Assembly (NCBI GenBank): GCA_928724745.1
Contig: CAKMXJ010000005.1
Coordinates: 62,001-126,000, forward strand
From: Anthracocystis setariae
Lineage: Eukaryota > Basidiomycota > Ustilaginomycetes > Ustilaginales > Ustilaginaceae
Length of the DNA: 64,000 nt
Reading direction: 5' to 3'
Shown: in pieces, positions 52,689-61,907 of the stretch
How positions within the stretch are numbered: the stretch's first letter is position 1
Layout of the letters: each line of letters opens with the position of its first letter
The notes under the pieces: model-generated
Told to the model about the DNA's origin: nothing
Databases searched by the model: none
What the model saw: the letters and a program-made list of their open reading frames with translations, nothing else
Translations under genes and position numbers: made by a program

Positions 52689-54839
52689 CTACTCCTTGGC
52701 CGCCTGAGCGGCAAGCTCGCGGTCGACCTCGTGAGCCTCAGCATCAGCATCATGAACATCGTCACTGTGACTACCTGGAACGCCCGAACCGGGCTCATCC
52801 TCTCCGTCCATCTTGATTCCATACTTTTTGCGAACGAGTTCAAACGTTTTGAGCATCTTACGACGAGCACCCAACGCTGCCACACCTTTGTCTTGGAGCT
52901 TCTTGTCGTCCATGACCACCATCTCCTTCCAATGGCTCGTTTCAAAGTTGGGGGTATACTTGTGCAGACGCAATTGACGCAGCCATGCAGGGACGTCTTC
53001 GAGTGTCGCCAGATCCGCCACTTCCTCTTCGCCACCAACCCCGCTGCCGCCAGCACCGGCACCGCTGGCACCGCCGGCCGAAGGACCAGGCAGAGCAACA
53101 GGTCGACCAGCAGGCGAAGTTGCGCTTCGTGGACTCTTGCGTCCACCCTGCGGCACGCCAGGCGAAAGCGCGCCCCCACCGAACGCACGAAGATTGCGCC
53201 CATGCTGTTGCTGTTGCTGCTGCTGTTGCTGTTGCATCTGTTGCTGCTGAGCAAGCACGGAAAGGGTCTGCTGGTTCTGCAAGATCTGCTGCTGCATGGC
53301 CAGGAACTGCGCCGCATTCATGTTGTTGAGGTTGAGTCCGCCCATGGCAGCCATGGCATTCATCATCTGCAGGTTGAGCGGGTTCGCCAGGCCACCGGAC
53401 GGGCTTTGCAACCCCGCGAGCGCGTTGGGGCTCATGGGAGGAATGTTGAATTGACTGTTGCTGCTGCCGGCACCGCCGAAAGCAGAAGCTGCATTGAGAC
53501 CACCGCGACCAAAATTGTCGTTTTGACCCCAGCCAGACTGCATGCCAATGTTGGGCGACACGCCGGGGCTGGTCTGGTCAAACATGTTGGAGCCTTGTGC
53601 ATAGCCGCCGGGCCCAGTGCTCTGGTTGCTCTTGCGACGGAAGCGGGGCATGTCCGGGTCGACCATGACGCGTCCACCAGCCTGCTGCAAGTTGGCCAGT
53701 TGGGCGGCGGCCGTCTCGAGATTGATGTTAGCCTCGCCAGTACCGTTCTTGTCGTTGTCGGTGAACATGGACACCAGCGGGGTGTTGACCATGCTAGACC
53801 AGTTACCCGTAGCAGTGATGGGGGAAAGCTGATCGTCAAGCGGTCCACTGGCGCGTGGCGAACGGCCGGCGGTGTTGCTCATGTCGGTGGATATGGGTCT
53901 CGAGTGATCGCCAGAGAGCTGGCGCTGCTGCTGCTGCTGCTGCTGTTGCTGAGGGTTAGGCGAGCTTGCTCGTTCCTGCACCTGATCGAGCTGGCCGCCA
54001 GAGTAGTTGCGGCTTTCGCCGATCAAGGTACCGGGTGCGGAAATGCGGTTGGCCTTGAGTTTGGCGCGCTGAGCGGCGAGCGTCGAAGCGGCATCGCCGT
54101 TGCCTGGGCTGTACATGGCAGCCACGTTGGGCGAAAGGAAGCCGGCGGCATCCGAGGACTGACGGTATCCGCGGTTGCCGGGCGAAGCTGGCGTTTTCAA
54201 GGCACTGGGCGATTTGAGGCCGAGGTTGGCAAGTTTGGCCTCCATCTGTTCGGCCATGGAGCTAGTGTGGTGGCTGGGCGAGAGAAGAGCAGAGTTGGGA
54301 TCGCTGCGAGCCATCTGCTGGAGAACGGTGATGAAAAAGCGGATCTGGACCTGTGTCGACTCCTGCAGAAGGCTGTAAAGTGCAGCGGTACGCTCGGCCT
54401 CGGACAGAACGCGGAACCACTGCTCGATGGCGCTGAGTTCCTCCTTGAAGTTTTGGTCGAGCGAGGCAGCGGCCATCTCCTCGAGCGTAGCCTCGTAGTG
54501 CTGCAGATCCTCGAACCAGCGATCGATGGCTTCGGTTTCGGGATTGGCGCGGTGGTTCATGCTGGGAAGCATCTCGGAGCTGGGACGCAGGTTGCGCGAG
54601 GTGGGAGTGCCAGGCATGGCAGCAGTGCCGCCCATGGAAGGGCTTCGCATGGCACTGTCGTGGCCGGCGTTGCCCTGCTGAGCGAAGCGCATCATCTGCT
54701 CGGTGGAAGCGCCCTTACCGAGCGAGTAACGGCTGTGCGGGTTCATGGTGATGGGTCGATTTGCAGAAGGGGAGGGGGCCCTGTTGATCGAGGTGTTGGA
54801 AGGCGAGAGAGGAGATCGCAGGAGTCCAAAATCGGACAT
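52689..54839 (-). CDS. VTS1: SAM-domain RNA-binding protein Vts1 (Smaug family)
   Basis: 716-aa post-transcriptional regulator that binds Smaug-recognition hairpins through its SAM domain and recruits the Ccr4-Not deadenylase. The SAM domain is near the C-terminus (residues about 615-685): LEDVPAWLRQLRLHKYTPNF, HWKEMVVMDDKKLQDKGVAALGARRKMLKTFELVRKKYGI; the GARRKML helix that contacts RNA is present. The N-terminal helical region (AIDRWFEDLQHYEATLEEMA, FKEELSAIEQWFRVLSEAER, RFFITVLQQMA) matches the Vts1 N-terminal conserved block. The middle is Gln/Asn-rich with poly-Gln runs encoded by CTG/TTG repeats on the plus strand; in yeast this region can form prion-like assemblies. ATG at 54839. Single exon. 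Confidence 0.92.
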   Translation of the reverse strand: MSDFGLLRSPLSPSNTSINRAPSPSANRPITMNPHSRYSLGKGASTEQMMRFAQQGNAGHDSAMRSPSMGGTAAMPGTPTSRNLRPSSEMLPSMNHRANPETEAIDRWFEDLQHYEATLEEMAAASLDQNFKEELSAIEQWFRVLSEAERTAALYSLLQESTQVQIRFFITVLQQMARSDPNSALLSPSHHTSSMAEQMEAKLANLGLKSPSALKTPASPGNRGYRQSSDAAGFLSPNVAAMYSPGNGDAASTLAAQRAKLKANRISAPGTLIGESRNYSGGQLDQVQERASSPNPQQQQQQQQQRQLSGDHSRPISTDMSNTAGRSPRASGPLDDQLSPITATGNWSSMVNTPLVSMFTDNDKNGTGEANINLETAAAQLANLQQAGGRVMVDPDMPRFRRKSNQSTGPGGYAQGSNMFDQTSPGVSPNIGMQSGWGQNDNFGRGGLNAASAFGGAGSSNSQFNIPPMSPNALAGLQSPSGGLANPLNLQMMNAMAAMGGLNLNNMNAAQFLAMQQQILQNQQTLSVLAQQQQMQQQQQQQQQQHGRNLRAFGGGALSPGVPQGGRKSPRSATSPAGRPVALPGPSAGGASGAGAGGSGVGGEEEVADLATLEDVPAWLRQLRLHKYTPNFETSHWKEMVVMDDKKLQDKGVAALGARRKMLKTFELVRKKYGIKMDGEDEPGSGVPGSHSDDVHDADAEAHEVDRELAAQAAKE

Positions 54840-56080
54840 GACTGCAGCATCGGCAGCAATATGTTGGGTGAGAGTATAGCAACAACGTGTGGGTTTGAGA
54901 ACAGACGTATAGCAGAGCGGTGGGTGGACGAAAGGTTGACGGGAAGGTGGGTTGTTGGGGTGGTAGTCAGGAATGCAAGGGGTAACAAGTAATAGGGTCA
55001 GCTTGGCGCTGCTTCATTTGGAAGCGGATCAAATGAGAAAAAGAGATGCAGCTGCAACGTACGGTACCTTTGTTTCAGAGATAAGAAGCGCTGCTGCCTG
55101 GAACCGACTGATACGCTTCTGTCCACGGTGCGGGAAGCGTGTTATGGTGAAGCAAGTTTCGGCGCGTTCAACGACGAGAGGAGTCAAATCCGGAGAAAAG
55201 CAGGTGGATGTCGGGTATGCTGCGCTTTTTGCCTGAAAATGCGAGCAGTGATAGAGGATGATGGGGCTTGGTGGGCGACGTGTTGCTTGGTTGTTGTTGC
55301 TTTGCGAAGGAACCGTGGCAACGTTTTGCGAATCGAGCGTGGTTGTCTTGAAGAGAGGCGTCAAGGCTAGGCAATTGACAAGATTGTAAGAGACAAGGCG
55401 GGCAAGTTGGTGGTTGTGTTGATGTTAGAGGTAGAGGCAGTCCAGGACGCTGACCGGGACAAAGACTTGAATGGAAAGGCGAGGATGAAGAGGAGTCGGA
55501 TCGAGCCAGGGCTTTCAAAGCACAAGAGGCCGCTGCGGAGAGAGGATCAACCTATTGAGGAGAAACAAGATGGAGGAAGGGAAGGGCTGGAAAGGAGAGG
55601 AGAGGAAAGAAAGACAAGCAAGCAAGCAAGATAGATATGGTGATGGCTGAAGGCCAAGTCAAGGTGGCTGAGAATCGAGGAGGCTGAGTTCAAGCGAAAT
55701 GACAGCGAGTGCGGCAAAGCAGCACAGTAGAGCGAGCAGGCAAAGCACCTCGCAGATCCGTTTGCTGTGCTGTGCTTCAGAATGGTGTTTGCTCAGGAAT
55801 TGGTGAATCTGGAAGCCAAGCTGCATACAATACAGTACTCTGTAATAAAGTACTGGATTCGAGGCCAGCAATACTACAGTACACTACTGTACTAGTACAG
55901 CGTATCGCAGCATACCAATCCATAATTCCAATGCACCTGACTCAATCGCATCTGCAAAATCAGCTCTGCACCAGCCAGGCGCCAGCAGTGTGAGTTTGGC
56001 GTGGATCCAAAGGCTTTAGATAAAGAAGGATTTTATTTTACCGCACCGGCACGCAAATAACAATTAATTGTCAAAATCTG
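54840..56080. other. VTS1 upstream region
   Basis: About 1.2 kb to the second Harbinger copy. It contains a purine-rich stretch (about 55470-55640) and several ACTGTACT/CAGTACT palindromes (about 55830-55900). No gene recognised. Confidence 0.55.
55830..55900. repeat. Cluster of GTACT/AGTAC palindromes
   Basis: Several short ACAGTACT, CAGTAC and CTGTACT units within 70 bases, the same motif as the tracts near 4.1, 4.7, 15.3, 18.9 and 47.2 kb. Confidence 0.7.
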
Positions 56081-56100
56081 GTTCAGCTGTTTCGTGATTG

Positions 56101-56342
56101 TGTTGCGCTTCTGAAAGTGCGCAATGAAGAAAGTATGAAAGTTTTAATAGGGAGGTTTCGGCCGCTGGTTATACCACCTTTTCGGTGGAGAGACGGCGTC
56201 TCGGTTACGTTCATGCATGACCGAGAGGTGGTCTCTCCACCTCGAGGCCATCTTACCGTCCACCTCCTTCAGCTAAGCTTCGTCAGGTCTCCGTCTTACC
56301 AGCTACCCTTCTAATCGGGTGTAGTTTAAGCGAAATATAACA
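56101..56342 (-). repeat. Hairpin-bearing segment, possible short solo LTR
   Basis: Bounded by TGTTGCGC and ATATAACA, so TG..CA ends, with TTG on both sides but no 5-bp duplication. On the minus strand TATTAAAAC near 56144-56152 could be a TATA box. It holds a strong nested hairpin: arms GGTGGAGAGAC (56184-56194) and GTCTCTCCACC (56231-56241), with an inner CTCGGT/ACCGAG stem. Nature unproven. Confidence 0.35.
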
Positions 56343-56444
56343 TTGTTTGCATTGCCATTACGTTAGAACGAGTCTGAGATGTTAAACTGAGGTTGAACAA
56401 GCGTCTGTCGAGGTCGAGTGATCTTCTTGAGCCCGGTTTCTAGT

Positions 56445-57725
56445 ATGTTGAGTGATAGATCCAGTACTACCACCATCTTAGCCGCTTCCCCGCATTCTGA
56501 AACCTTACTTCGCCGCTTCCGGCCGTTCTCGGAAGACGCCGACGCGATCATGCAGAGCTACATGCACGCCGAAGCGTTAGAATCGTCCGGAGATGCCGTT
56601 CTGCTTGATGCCGTCGCAGTCATTGCTGCCTCACAACGAAACCCTCGAACCAACCTTCATCCTCGCCGTCTTGCCAATATCATCATCGAGCAAGACGCTG
56701 TCCACTTCCTCGCCGACACAGGCCTCACTCCAGACACATTCAAAGAGATACACAATGCAATGAAGCTTCCAAGAGTCATACGAACGCATGCGCAAGATTG
56801 TGTTGATTCTGAGATTGCTCTGTTCATGGTGTGTGTCTTTCTACGTGGCCGGACCCTTCGCTCGCTTGAAGGCCAGTATGGCTGGTCTCACGGCCGCATC
56901 AGCAGGATCGTACGAACAATGGTTGACCTTATATACAAAGAATGGGGTCACTTGCTCAATGTACAAAGCCGCCGACATCGCTTGACGTCGCCTCGAGCTC
57001 TTGAGCACTACGCCGCCGCCGTCAATCGCAAGTTTGGCCTCCCGCTCATATGGGGTTCTATTGATGGCACAGTTAGGCCGATAGCGAGGCCGCAGGAGGA
57101 TCAGGAGAGAGTATACAGTGGTCACAAACGCTTACATGCTCTCAAGTATCAAGTAATCTCAGTACCAAATGGCATTATCTTTTGCTCGCAACCGTACCTC
57201 GGGCCTGTACATGACAGCCGCATTCCACACGCTCAGAAGCTGGCTCAATGGGCTCAAGCGCATGCTAAGACGGAGGACGGGAAGCAGATGTACTTGTATG
57301 GGGACCAGGCTTATGGAGTATCGTCGGCAATACTCACAAAGATTCGGGGTAACATCATCGCAGACTACCAGTCGAACTTTAACTATGTAATGAACAAGTT
57401 CAGAGTACAAGTGGAATGGTCTATCGGCTTGATACCTGGTCAATGGCCTCGGTTCGATGTCAAGAGGCAGCAGAAGACGGGTCTGAGCCCCGTCGGAAAG
57501 GATTACCTCGTAAGTATCATACTGTACAACGCCAAGACATGCTGCATAGGTAACATTGTGAGTAAGACTATGCACTGCGATCCTCCTACAGTCGAGGAGT
57601 ACTTCTCTCGTCCTCGAGTAGCATATGCTCATCCCCAACCCAACCCTCAGCTTGATCAGACGGGTATCAATTCACTCACGATGGCCGATAGCGAAGAAGC
57701 TCTTCAGGTAGAATATGTACTTTAG
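56445..57725 (+). CDS. PIF/Harbinger DDE transposase, copy 2
   Basis: 426 aa from the ATG at 56445 (MLSDRSSTTTILAAS). The frame is uninterrupted. Motifs: MVCVFLRGRTLRSLEGQYGW, first D in IWGSIDGTVRPI, second D in LYGDQAYGVS, and E in FRVQVEWSIGLIPGQWPRF; all three acidic residues of the DDE triad are present. It aligns along its length with the copy 1 protein, conserved best around the triad and clearly diverged elsewhere, so the two copies are not recent duplicates. It has a proper N-terminus, unlike copy 1. It is convergent with the Myb-like gene, 28 bases apart, as in copy 1 (52 bases). Confidence 0.85.
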   Translation: MLSDRSSTTTILAASPHSETLLRRFRPFSEDADAIMQSYMHAEALESSGDAVLLDAVAVIAASQRNPRTNLHPRRLANIIIEQDAVHFLADTGLTPDTFKEIHNAMKLPRVIRTHAQDCVDSEIALFMVCVFLRGRTLRSLEGQYGWSHGRISRIVRTMVDLIYKEWGHLLNVQSRRHRLTSPRALEHYAAAVNRKFGLPLIWGSIDGTVRPIARPQEDQERVYSGHKRLHALKYQVISVPNGIIFCSQPYLGPVHDSRIPHAQKLAQWAQAHAKTEDGKQMYLYGDQAYGVSSAILTKIRGNIIADYQSNFNYVMNKFRVQVEWSIGLIPGQWPRFDVKRQQKTGLSPVGKDYLVSIILYNAKTCCIGNIVSKTMHCDPPTVEEYFSRPRVAYAHPQPNPQLDQTGINSLTMADSEEALQVEYVL

Positions 57726-57753
57726 ATTGCGTTCTATATACATGAATGATAAG

Positions 57754-59025
57754 CTAAAGACCACGACTTCGAGACCTTGTGATGCGAGTGAAGTCGGAAC
57801 GGTGATGCCTTCTTGCCGAAGGCGATTCTTGATCTTGAGGAGGAGGAGCAGCACAGCGGTTGCGGCGAGGAGAGGCCTCGATGGTGTCGAGAGTAGTTGG
57901 AATCGAAGCTGTTGACCTAGTACTAAGACCCCCGTGCCTGCCTTGAATAAGACCCAGCATCGCTGCCATCAACTCAGCATGCTGGTTTAGCTGCTGCTGC
58001 ATTGCCTCTGTGTGCCTGTTGTTTGCTTCGACCTGCGACTTGAACAGCTCAAGTTGCTGCATCTTGAAGTCCTTCTCCCATTCGCGATACTCTTGTGTGC
58101 TTCGAGTTAACTCACCTAGTACGTCCGATGTGTTGCGTGCGCGCTTGCGGCTTGGTCCTGTGAAGAGATCCTCGTCTGACTCTCCGTGCGAGTTTGAAGC
58201 TGACCTACGGCGTTCTCGAAGCGTGGTCATTGATCTTGCGACAGCGCCATGCGGAGGTGGATCAGGTAGTGCCTCGAAGTCGTCATGAACCATGTCTTGA
58301 TGCTGTCTGAGCCTGTGTGCCAACCTATCCCGATCCTCTTGTTGTTCTGTATTGTCCGCGCGTGGTTGAGAACCTCTTGAGGCTCGAGCTGACACCGACT
58401 CGTTGAATTCGTCGAGCATGGACTCGATCTCGGTACGATGTTCAGTGATTCCTGTTGATCTGCTGTTCCTCAGCGATCGAGTCTTGCAAGCCTTGGCTAG
58501 TTCGCTGATCTTTCTCTTGATGCCACGCTCAGATCGCAATGGCAGTCCCTGTTGAGCGGCCTTGATGTTGAATTCAATCGTAGCGCGATCCCAGGCCTTC
58601 CCTTTATCAGCGCTCGCAGTCTCAACGTTAGGATTGTGAGCTACCACAGACCTCACCACGTCGTCGGTAGAGACAGGATCCCACGGGGGCTGTGTCTTGC
58701 TAGGAAACCTTGCCATTTCATCTAGCTTGTTTCGAACCCATTGAACTGTGATCGTGTGTGGTGGAACTTGACTTGGTATTGCTTGTGATGGTGACGGCGA
58801 CGGCAGCAGAACTTGTGAGCTATGTACAGGAGAAGGCACATAGCGAGGTGGGCTAGGAGACCAGGCATAGGGACCGAGGGATGTTGCCGGGAGTTGAATT
58901 TCAGGTACTCCGCTGACCTCGGACTGTGAACGGTTGGTATTGATGGTGCCGGAGAGGTTGATTATGCCTTCCCGGAGCTCCTCCGGGAAGTTTCCGAGGA
59001 GCGTGTGAGCGTCGTCGGTGTTCAT
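57754..59025 (-). CDS. Harbinger element Myb/SANT-like protein, copy 2
   Basis: 423 aa from the ATG at 59025 (MNTDDAHTLLGNFPEE); the frame runs nine codons further to a TTG only. The Pro/Ser-rich N-terminus is followed by the Myb/trihelix-like region: TQPPWDPVSTDDVVRSVVAH, GKAWDRATIEFNIKAAQQGL, RGIKRKISELAKACKTRS. A C-terminal helical, Gln-rich part (WEKDFKMQQLELFKSQVEAN) is probably a coiled coil. It corresponds to 29338-30744 in copy 1, with the same order of regions. Expected role: accessory DNA-binding protein for transposition. Confidence 0.78.
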   Translation of the reverse strand: MNTDDAHTLLGNFPEELREGIINLSGTINTNRSQSEVSGVPEIQLPATSLGPYAWSPSPPRYVPSPVHSSQVLLPSPSPSQAIPSQVPPHTITVQWVRNKLDEMARFPSKTQPPWDPVSTDDVVRSVVAHNPNVETASADKGKAWDRATIEFNIKAAQQGLPLRSERGIKRKISELAKACKTRSLRNSRSTGITEHRTEIESMLDEFNESVSARASRGSQPRADNTEQQEDRDRLAHRLRQHQDMVHDDFEALPDPPPHGAVARSMTTLRERRRSASNSHGESDEDLFTGPSRKRARNTSDVLGELTRSTQEYREWEKDFKMQQLELFKSQVEANNRHTEAMQQQLNQHAELMAAMLGLIQGRHGGLSTRSTASIPTTLDTIEASPRRNRCAAPPPQDQESPSARRHHRSDFTRITRSRSRGL

Positions 59026-59317
59026 GGTTGTACAAGCTGGTTTCGTCGGCAAGAAGCGGTTGTTGTGGGCCGGAATGTGGGGTTTAAGTTTGTACGACGC
59101 CGATGAGTAAACAACTTTGCATTACAATCACAGTTTTCGGTCCCGGCATTTGCTTCTGCATGATCGTGAGGACAAGTACTACCACCAGCGAGTTTCGATA
59201 GATCTCACATATACGTAGAAAATGATGTTGATTATTAAGCATTTTTAACGCGTCACGTGTGAGTGTGAAAATTTTTTTATCGGAAAGCTGAGCGCGCCGA
59301 TTTGGTCAGTTCCGCTT

Positions 59318-59514
59318 TGTTCTCCTCACCACCTTCCGAACCACCATCTCTCTACCTCACTCACCACCTCGGCAAGCGAGGTGGTCTCACCACCCTCCGG
59401 CGTCGACCGAAACCTCTCTAATTTCTGGGGGATTTTCCTGGCCCTTCCCGGCTGGGTTATATATCCGTGATTTAGCTGGGTTACAAAAATTTTCCTTATG
59501 CGCGTCCTGCAACA
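59318..59514 (-). repeat. Candidate 3' LTR of the Ty1/copia element
   Basis: On the minus strand it begins TGTTGCAGGACG right after a G-rich polypurine tract (AAGTGGGGG) and ends in AACA; on the plus strand it runs TGTTCTCC to TGCAACA (197 bp). A TATA-like ATATATAA lies at about 59456-59464 (minus). It is positioned downstream of the pol stop, as a 3' LTR should be. The outer boundary rests on TG..CA alone. Confidence 0.55.
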
Positions 59515-59602
59515 CCCCCACTTGTGCATAAGGGCACTGCAAGAGTCTACCTGAGGTGATCTGCGCATGAAACCCATCATGTGTCCCCATCTCACTGCGC
59601 AC

Positions 59603-61272
59603 TTAGTGCGTAGTCTCAGCCACAAGGCACAACTTCACATTGGCCTCGCGCACCTTGACTGGTCCCAGCGCCTTGGTCAGCGCATCAGCAACCTGGTCAA
59701 GTGTGCCCACCTGCGCACATTCCACTATGCCCTGCGCAATGCACAACCTGATGTAGTGGAAGCGCACCCCAATGTGCTTTGTGCGCGGGTGGAACCTGGC
59801 ATCCTGCGCCAGCAGGCGCGCACCATTGTTGTCAACAAACAACTGCGTGCGCACACTTTCCTCCTGCCCAAGTGCGCTCAGTGTCTCCCTGAACCACTGG
59901 ATCTCCTTGGTTGCCTCTGTCATGGCAATGTACTCTGCCTCTGTAGATGAGAGCGCAACTATGGGTTGCTGCTTTGCAATCCAGTTCACTGGTGCGCAGT
60001 TGTACATAAGTGCGCACCCAGTAGTTGACTTCCTGCTCTGCGCATCTCCAGCCCAGTCAGAGTCACTCCATGCTTCCAGCCCTGCGCGCACACCTCTGGG
60101 ATAGTGGATCCCTAGCTCCAGCGTTCCCTTGATGTAGCGCAGCAAATGTTTCAGCGCAGCTGCGTGCGCAGTAGTTGGTGCCCTGATGCTGCGGCTCAGG
60201 TACTGAACTGCGTATGCAATGTCAGGCCTAGTCATGCGCGCAGCATACAGAAGTGCGCCAATGTTGGACTGATACTGCGCAGCTTCCTCTGCGCCCAGCA
60301 ACTGCCCCTCTGCGCAACCCCCACTGGCCATGGGTGCGCCCACTGCATTGCAGTCCTGCATCTGGTTGCGCTCCAAGATCCTGCGCAGGTATGCGCTTTG
60401 TGCAATCTTGATGTGCGCCTTGTCCCACGTCACCTGCATGCCCAAGATGGACTCAAGTGCGCCTCCATCTGTCATCTTGAAGGAAGATGAAAGTGCGCGC
60501 TTTGCCTCTGCAAGTGCGCGCGCATCCTGTGTGAGGATGATCACATCATCAACATACAGCACAATGATGATGTGCGCAGGGCGCGTGCGCACATAGAGTC
60601 CATGGTCTGACTCAATGCGCACATAGCCCTGATCCCTGAGCCACTTATCAATCTTGATGTACCAAGTGCGCCCAGCCTGCTTTAGCCCATACAGGGCCTT
60701 GCGCAGTTTGCAAACTCTGTTGTCCTGCGCATATCCTGGTGGTGGGAGCATATAGATCTCTTCCTCCAGCTCGCCATTGAGGTATGCAGTTTCAACATCC
60801 ATCTGGTGCGCATACCAGTTGTTGCGCGCAGCAAGTGCAATGAGGAGGCGCAGTGTTGCAAGCTTCAACACTGGCGCAAAAGTTTCCTCATAGTCTATGC
60901 CTGCGCACTGCGTAAACCCCTGCGCAACCAGACGCGCTTTGTACTTGTCAACTGCGCCATCTGCCTTGAGCTTGATCTTGAAGACCCACTTAGATCCTAC
61001 AGGTGCGCGTCCAGGTGGCAAGTGCGCAAGCTCCCAAGTCTTGTTGTTCTCCAGACTGGCAAGCTCCTTCTTGATTGCCACCTCCCACTGCATCCAGTCA
61101 GGCCTGCTGCGCGCTTCATCAATGCTGCGCGGATCCTGACTAACCTGCTGCGCAACATGCGCATGTGCCATAAGTGCGTGCTCCACCTCCAGATCCTCTT
61201 CATCAGAGTCCAGGTGCGCACCCAGGTCAGGTGCGCTTGGCTGCGCATCAACCTGCGCACCAAGCTGCATCT
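59603..61272 (-). pseudogene. Ty1/copia pol, reverse transcriptase and RNase H part (truncated)
   Basis: About 555 codons open, C-terminal half of a copia polyprotein. Reverse transcriptase (RVT_2) blocks: WELAHLPPGRAPVGSKWVFK, ARLVAQGFTQCAGIDYEETF, MDVETAYLNGELEEEIYM, and the catalytic YVDD in IVLYVDDVIIL. The copia RNase H follows: WSDSDWAGDAQSRKSTTGCA, IVALSSTEAEYIAMTEATKE, and the late RTKHIGVRFHYIR. No stop or frameshift inside this part. The 5' side is lost: the apparent ATG at 61270 lies at the junction with the LTR starting at 61273. It cannot yield an active element by itself. Confidence 0.9.
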
Positions 61273-61622
61273 TGTTATGCTCCTGGGGTCTTAGAACCTC
61301 GGAACGTGGCGGTGCGTCTGTGTCGAGGCCAGGGGCGTGGTACCGGGTGTTGCTCCCGGGATCGTTGCCAAGATAGCGGAGCGGGTGAGCGGGAGATCGG
61401 GAGAAGGTCTGATATTTCCACCTACTAGAGTGAGTAAGCTAAAATACAATCGACGTCTGAACGTGAGTTAGTTGCAGGGAGGATCTTCGGTATGACTTCC
61501 GGGAGCCCCTCCCGGAGATTGCCGCAGTCCCCCCCTGGGCCCCGATTCCTAACATGGATCGGGAAAACCCCCTCCCGCTCGCGACACAATTATGTTCCTG
61601 CCCGGCACTGATGTTCATAACA
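61273..61622 (-). repeat. LTR inserted into the copia pol gene
   Basis: 350 bp with ends TGTTATG and CATAACA, exact 7-bp inverted repeats. On the minus strand it is directly preceded by GGGGGGGGGTAA, the polypurine tract pattern seen before 3' LTRs of fungal Ty3/gypsy elements, so it reads as the 3' LTR of a minus-strand gypsy element whose body lies to the right. The left flank (CATCT) differs from the right (TTACC), as expected for one LTR of an element and not a solo LTR. Confidence 0.65.
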
Positions 61623-61659
61623 TTACCCCCCCCCCGGGATGGCCGACGTCCCCGTGGCC

Positions 61660-61899
61660 TGTTGCACGTTCCCGGGTCTTAGGGCCCACGCAGGAGCCCC
61701 GGCCCCACCACGCGTAACCCGCTCCGCAAACAAAGGGGTCAGGAACGGACGCTTTGTGTGCCTGGCGGGGCGTGCGCGGCCGGGCGTGCGCAGCGGGCTG
61801 AGCGCTAACCTCTCTTCAGTATATAAGACTCGCCTCCCTCCCGTTCCTGGTTCTTTCCCTTCTTCCACATCCTTCGTTCTAAAGCTCGGGAACGTAACA
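61660..61899 (+). repeat. LTR-like unit with TATA box
   Basis: 240 bp with imperfect inverted ends: TGTTGCACGTTCCCG at the left and CGGGAACGTAACA at the right. TATATAAG stands at 61820-61827, placed as in an LTR read on the plus strand. No target duplication at its edges (TGGCC versus TCAAG). It could be the 5' LTR of the Gag-like frame that begins nine bases later. Confidence 0.5.
61820..61827 (+). promoter_or_regulatory. TATA box, TATATAAG
   Basis: Canonical TATA sequence about 88 bases before the ATG of the Gag-like frame, within the LTR-like unit. Confidence 0.5.
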
Positions 61900-61907
61900 T
61901 CAAGACT

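Larger units (their letters stand above)
56081..59293 (-). mobile_element. PIF/Harbinger-like DNA transposon, copy 2 (inverted; left boundary uncertain)
   Basis: Same two-gene convergent design as copy 1, in the opposite orientation: transposase on the plus strand, Myb-like gene on the minus strand. The right end is set at AGCTGAGC (59286-59293); the distance from the Myb start to this end is 268 bases, against 274 in copy 1 after removing its insertion. Shared subterminal blocks at this end are ACGCGTCACGTG (about 59250-59262) and CAAGTACTACCACCA (about 59173-59187). The left end is tentatively GTTCAGCT at 56081-56088, giving 3213 bp, but no target duplication matches, and a hairpin-bearing segment between 56101 and 56342 may be a later insertion. 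Confidence 0.6.
59318..61272 (-). mobile_element. Ty1/copia retrotransposon, 5'-truncated
   Basis: The 3' LTR candidate, polypurine tract and the reverse transcriptase-RNase H part of pol are present. Gag, protease and integrase are missing because the coding sequence is cut at 61272, where another LTR begins. The copia sequence is strikingly rich in TGCGCA and GTGCGC. Confidence 0.8.

Noticed and set aside
52731..54992. A 753-codon open frame opposite VTS1
   Set aside because: Antisense shadow of VTS1; His/Arg/Leu-rich composition typical of reversed GC-rich codons.
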